This document shows positions 5,598-6,628 of a DNA stretch of 6,628 nucleotides, in pieces. The stretch is from NCBI GenBank assembly GCA_002398515.1, contig DGZL01000071.1, positions 1 to 6,628 on the forward strand, written 5' to 3'. This DNA is from Firmicutes bacterium UBA4981. GTDB taxonomy: Bacteria > Bacillota > SHA-98 > UBA4971. Position 1 is the stretch's first letter, and every line of letters begins with the position of its first letter. The translations under genes were made by a program, and so were the position numbers. The notes below the pieces were generated by a model. The model was not told where the DNA came from. It made no database searches and saw nothing but the letters and a program-made list of their open reading frames with translations.

Positions 5598-5645
5598 ATG
5601 GATTACCAGGGTGCTTATCAAATAGGATCCGTCGAATGGATCTAG
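5598..5645 (+). other. Possible 15-codon reading frame after the deaminase
   Basis: An ATG at 5598 opens MDYQGAYQIGSVEWI and stops at 5645, inside the end of the opposing barrel gene. An AGGGAGG sequence sits only two bases before the ATG, which is closer than normal for efficient initiation. It is too short to assign and may be chance. Confidence 0.12.
5626..5642. other. Weak inverted repeat at the convergent gene ends
   Basis: GATCC (5626-5630) and GGATC (5638-5642) flank seven bases at the very end of the barrel gene. With one bulge, T5623-A5644 and A5624-T5643 could extend the stem. There is no run of T on either side, so I call it an inverted repeat and not a terminator. Nothing else is seen in the 79-bp spacer. 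Confidence 0.3.
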
Positions 5646-6628
5646 AATGATGCCTTCAGTCCTGTCTCCAGAGTCACGGCATTTGCAGGTCCGCCAGGAC
5701 CGGTTGGCGGACGGTGTGTATGATATCCAAGGGAGATTCTCAGTGACCACATGTTGCTGAGACGGTATCTGAGCCCGCCTTTCAGAGTCCCTTTGATGTC
5801 AGTGATATCGCCCCCGGATGGCGCTTGAGTCTCGGTGCCGGTTGATCTGATAAGAGCCTCTCCCGTTATGGTGAGCTTGTCACTGAATTTGTAGTCGACA
5901 GAATCCTGCAAGCTGAAAGAGTGTTTCTGCCACCCTGTCAAGGCAGACGAGGATGTGAGAGAGTAGGTCGCGGACGCTACATTGTTCAGGCTTTGCATTG
6001 GGCTCCAGATGACCCGCGCTGTTCCTGTCAGTGAATCAGTGAAGACAACTCCTAAGTCCGGCCGGCAAGATTTGGATCGTTTCCATCTTAAGTCGAACTG
6101 GGGCACTAATTTCCCGCGTGCGGTTGAACTGAGCGTGGCAAAGACCTCTGTATCGAGAGTAAGCTTGCCTATACCGGCATATTCTGTTTGTTTGAGGCTT
6201 ACTCCGGTAGATGTTCTGAAATCTCCCAGGGTGCCTGAAAGATGTCCCTGAACCGCAAGGCCTTGTCTTGTTTGCCCTGGGAACGGAGTGGTTTTGTCCC
6301 ACTTCAGTACAACGGCGGGGGTCAAGTTATTATCTCTGAAAGAGAGTGCAGGCAGTGTCGCCCGTATTTCGGCTCTCTTGTCGTCAAAAGTCTTGAGAGT
6401 AGCGATATTTTCCCGCGTAGTCTGTCTGTAGTATGTCCTTAACGCTATGGGGCCGAGTTGTTTGCTCCACTGAGCGCTTATGCCGGTTTCGATTATCCCT
6501 GTAACATGTTGATCCTGCCTTCCGGGATCTATGGTTTTAACAGGCTTTCGATATCGGGCTGATATGGAAAGGGCGTCTATTGTGAGTGTGGCATCGCCCC
6601 GCAGGCTAACCTGAACATAAGAATTCTC
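5642..6628 (-). CDS. Probable outer-membrane beta-barrel protein, N-terminal part off the window
   Basis: The frame is open from the right edge to a TAG at 5642, giving 328 visible C-terminal residues without a start. A TTG near 6325 is only an internal codon. The chain is almost wholly alternating polar and hydrophobic stretches of 9-13 residues separated by short Gly, Asn, Asp or Pro turns. Examples are SISARYRKP, IIETGISAQWS, ALRTYYRQT, TPAVVLKWDK, LVPQFDLRWKR, VDYKFSDKLTITGEALI, KGGLRYRLSNMWSLRISLGYHTH and VTLETGLKASF. The last residue is Phe, and aromatic residues recur near strand ends, as in barrels inserted by the BAM machinery. No enzyme motif is present and only one Cys is visible. 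The product cannot be named; a porin, surface-layer-associated or secretion-related barrel are all possible. It is transcribed towards the deaminase gene. The signal peptide should lie beyond the window. Confidence 0.7.
   Translation of the reverse strand, partial: ENSYVQVSLRGDATLTIDALSISARYRKPVKTIDPGRQDQHVTGIIETGISAQWSKQLGPIALRTYYRQTTRENIATLKTFDDKRAEIRATLPALSFRDNNLTPAVVLKWDKTTPFPGQTRQGLAVQGHLSGTLGDFRTSTGVSLKQTEYAGIGKLTLDTEVFATLSSTARGKLVPQFDLRWKRSKSCRPDLGVVFTDSLTGTARVIWSPMQSLNNVASATYSLTSSSALTGWQKHSFSLQDSVDYKFSDKLTITGEALIRSTGTETQAPSGGDITDIKGTLKGGLRYRLSNMWSLRISLGYHTHRPPTGPGGPANAVTLETGLKASF

Noticed and set aside
5982..6251. 89-codon plus-strand frame at the right end
   Set aside because: It is antisense to the barrel gene, whose strand pattern is clear, and has no recognisable domain or ribosome binding site.

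Overview
The window is a 6.6 kb piece of bacterial chromosome with roughly balanced base composition and no rRNA, tRNA, CRISPR or intact insertion sequence that I can see. Two features point to different cell types. The left part has a helix-turn-helix/cupin regulator upstream of a PotA-type polyamine transporter ATPase, an arrangement common in Bacillota. The right end encodes a protein that reads as an outer-membrane beta-barrel ending in phenylalanine, which needs a two-membrane envelope. The simplest reading is a diderm Bacillota-like organism (Negativicutes, Halanaerobiia or Limnochordia grade), but this is inference and other diderm phyla remain possible.

Layout. Positions 1-734 (minus) carry the first two thirds of potA, running off the left edge. 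Positions 735-946 are a spacer with a doubtful small CxxC ORF and a short repeat. Positions 947-1489 (minus) encode the XRE/cupin regulator. Positions 1490-1926 are a 437-bp non-coding divergent region. It holds a good minus-strand promoter, nine copies of a 7-bp element (TARACTY), a perfect 14-bp tandem duplication and short palindromes. Three plus-strand genes follow: a DegT/DnrJ/EryC1/StrS-family aminotransferase (1927-3084), a phage-type flap 5'-3' exonuclease (3198-3968) and an amidohydrolase that closely matches 8-oxoguanine deaminases (4171-5562). A 79-bp spacer then separates the amidohydrolase from the convergent, partial beta-barrel gene (5642-6628, minus).

How the parts may work together. 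The regulator and potA very likely form one leftward unit for polyamine uptake, with the TARACTY array as the probable operator field. The three plus-strand genes do not form an obvious pathway: a nucleotide-sugar-type aminotransferase, a phage replication/recombination nuclease and a purine-base deaminase. They are separated by 113 and 202 bp, so co-transcription is uncertain, and the nuclease looks like an acquired phage gene. I found no convincing evidence for a new multi-gene system. The most unusual items are the dense operator-like array, the isolated phage FEN with a four-copy KGxx repeat and a ladder of Shine-Dalgarno-like repeats before its start, and the two hairpins in front of the deaminase.
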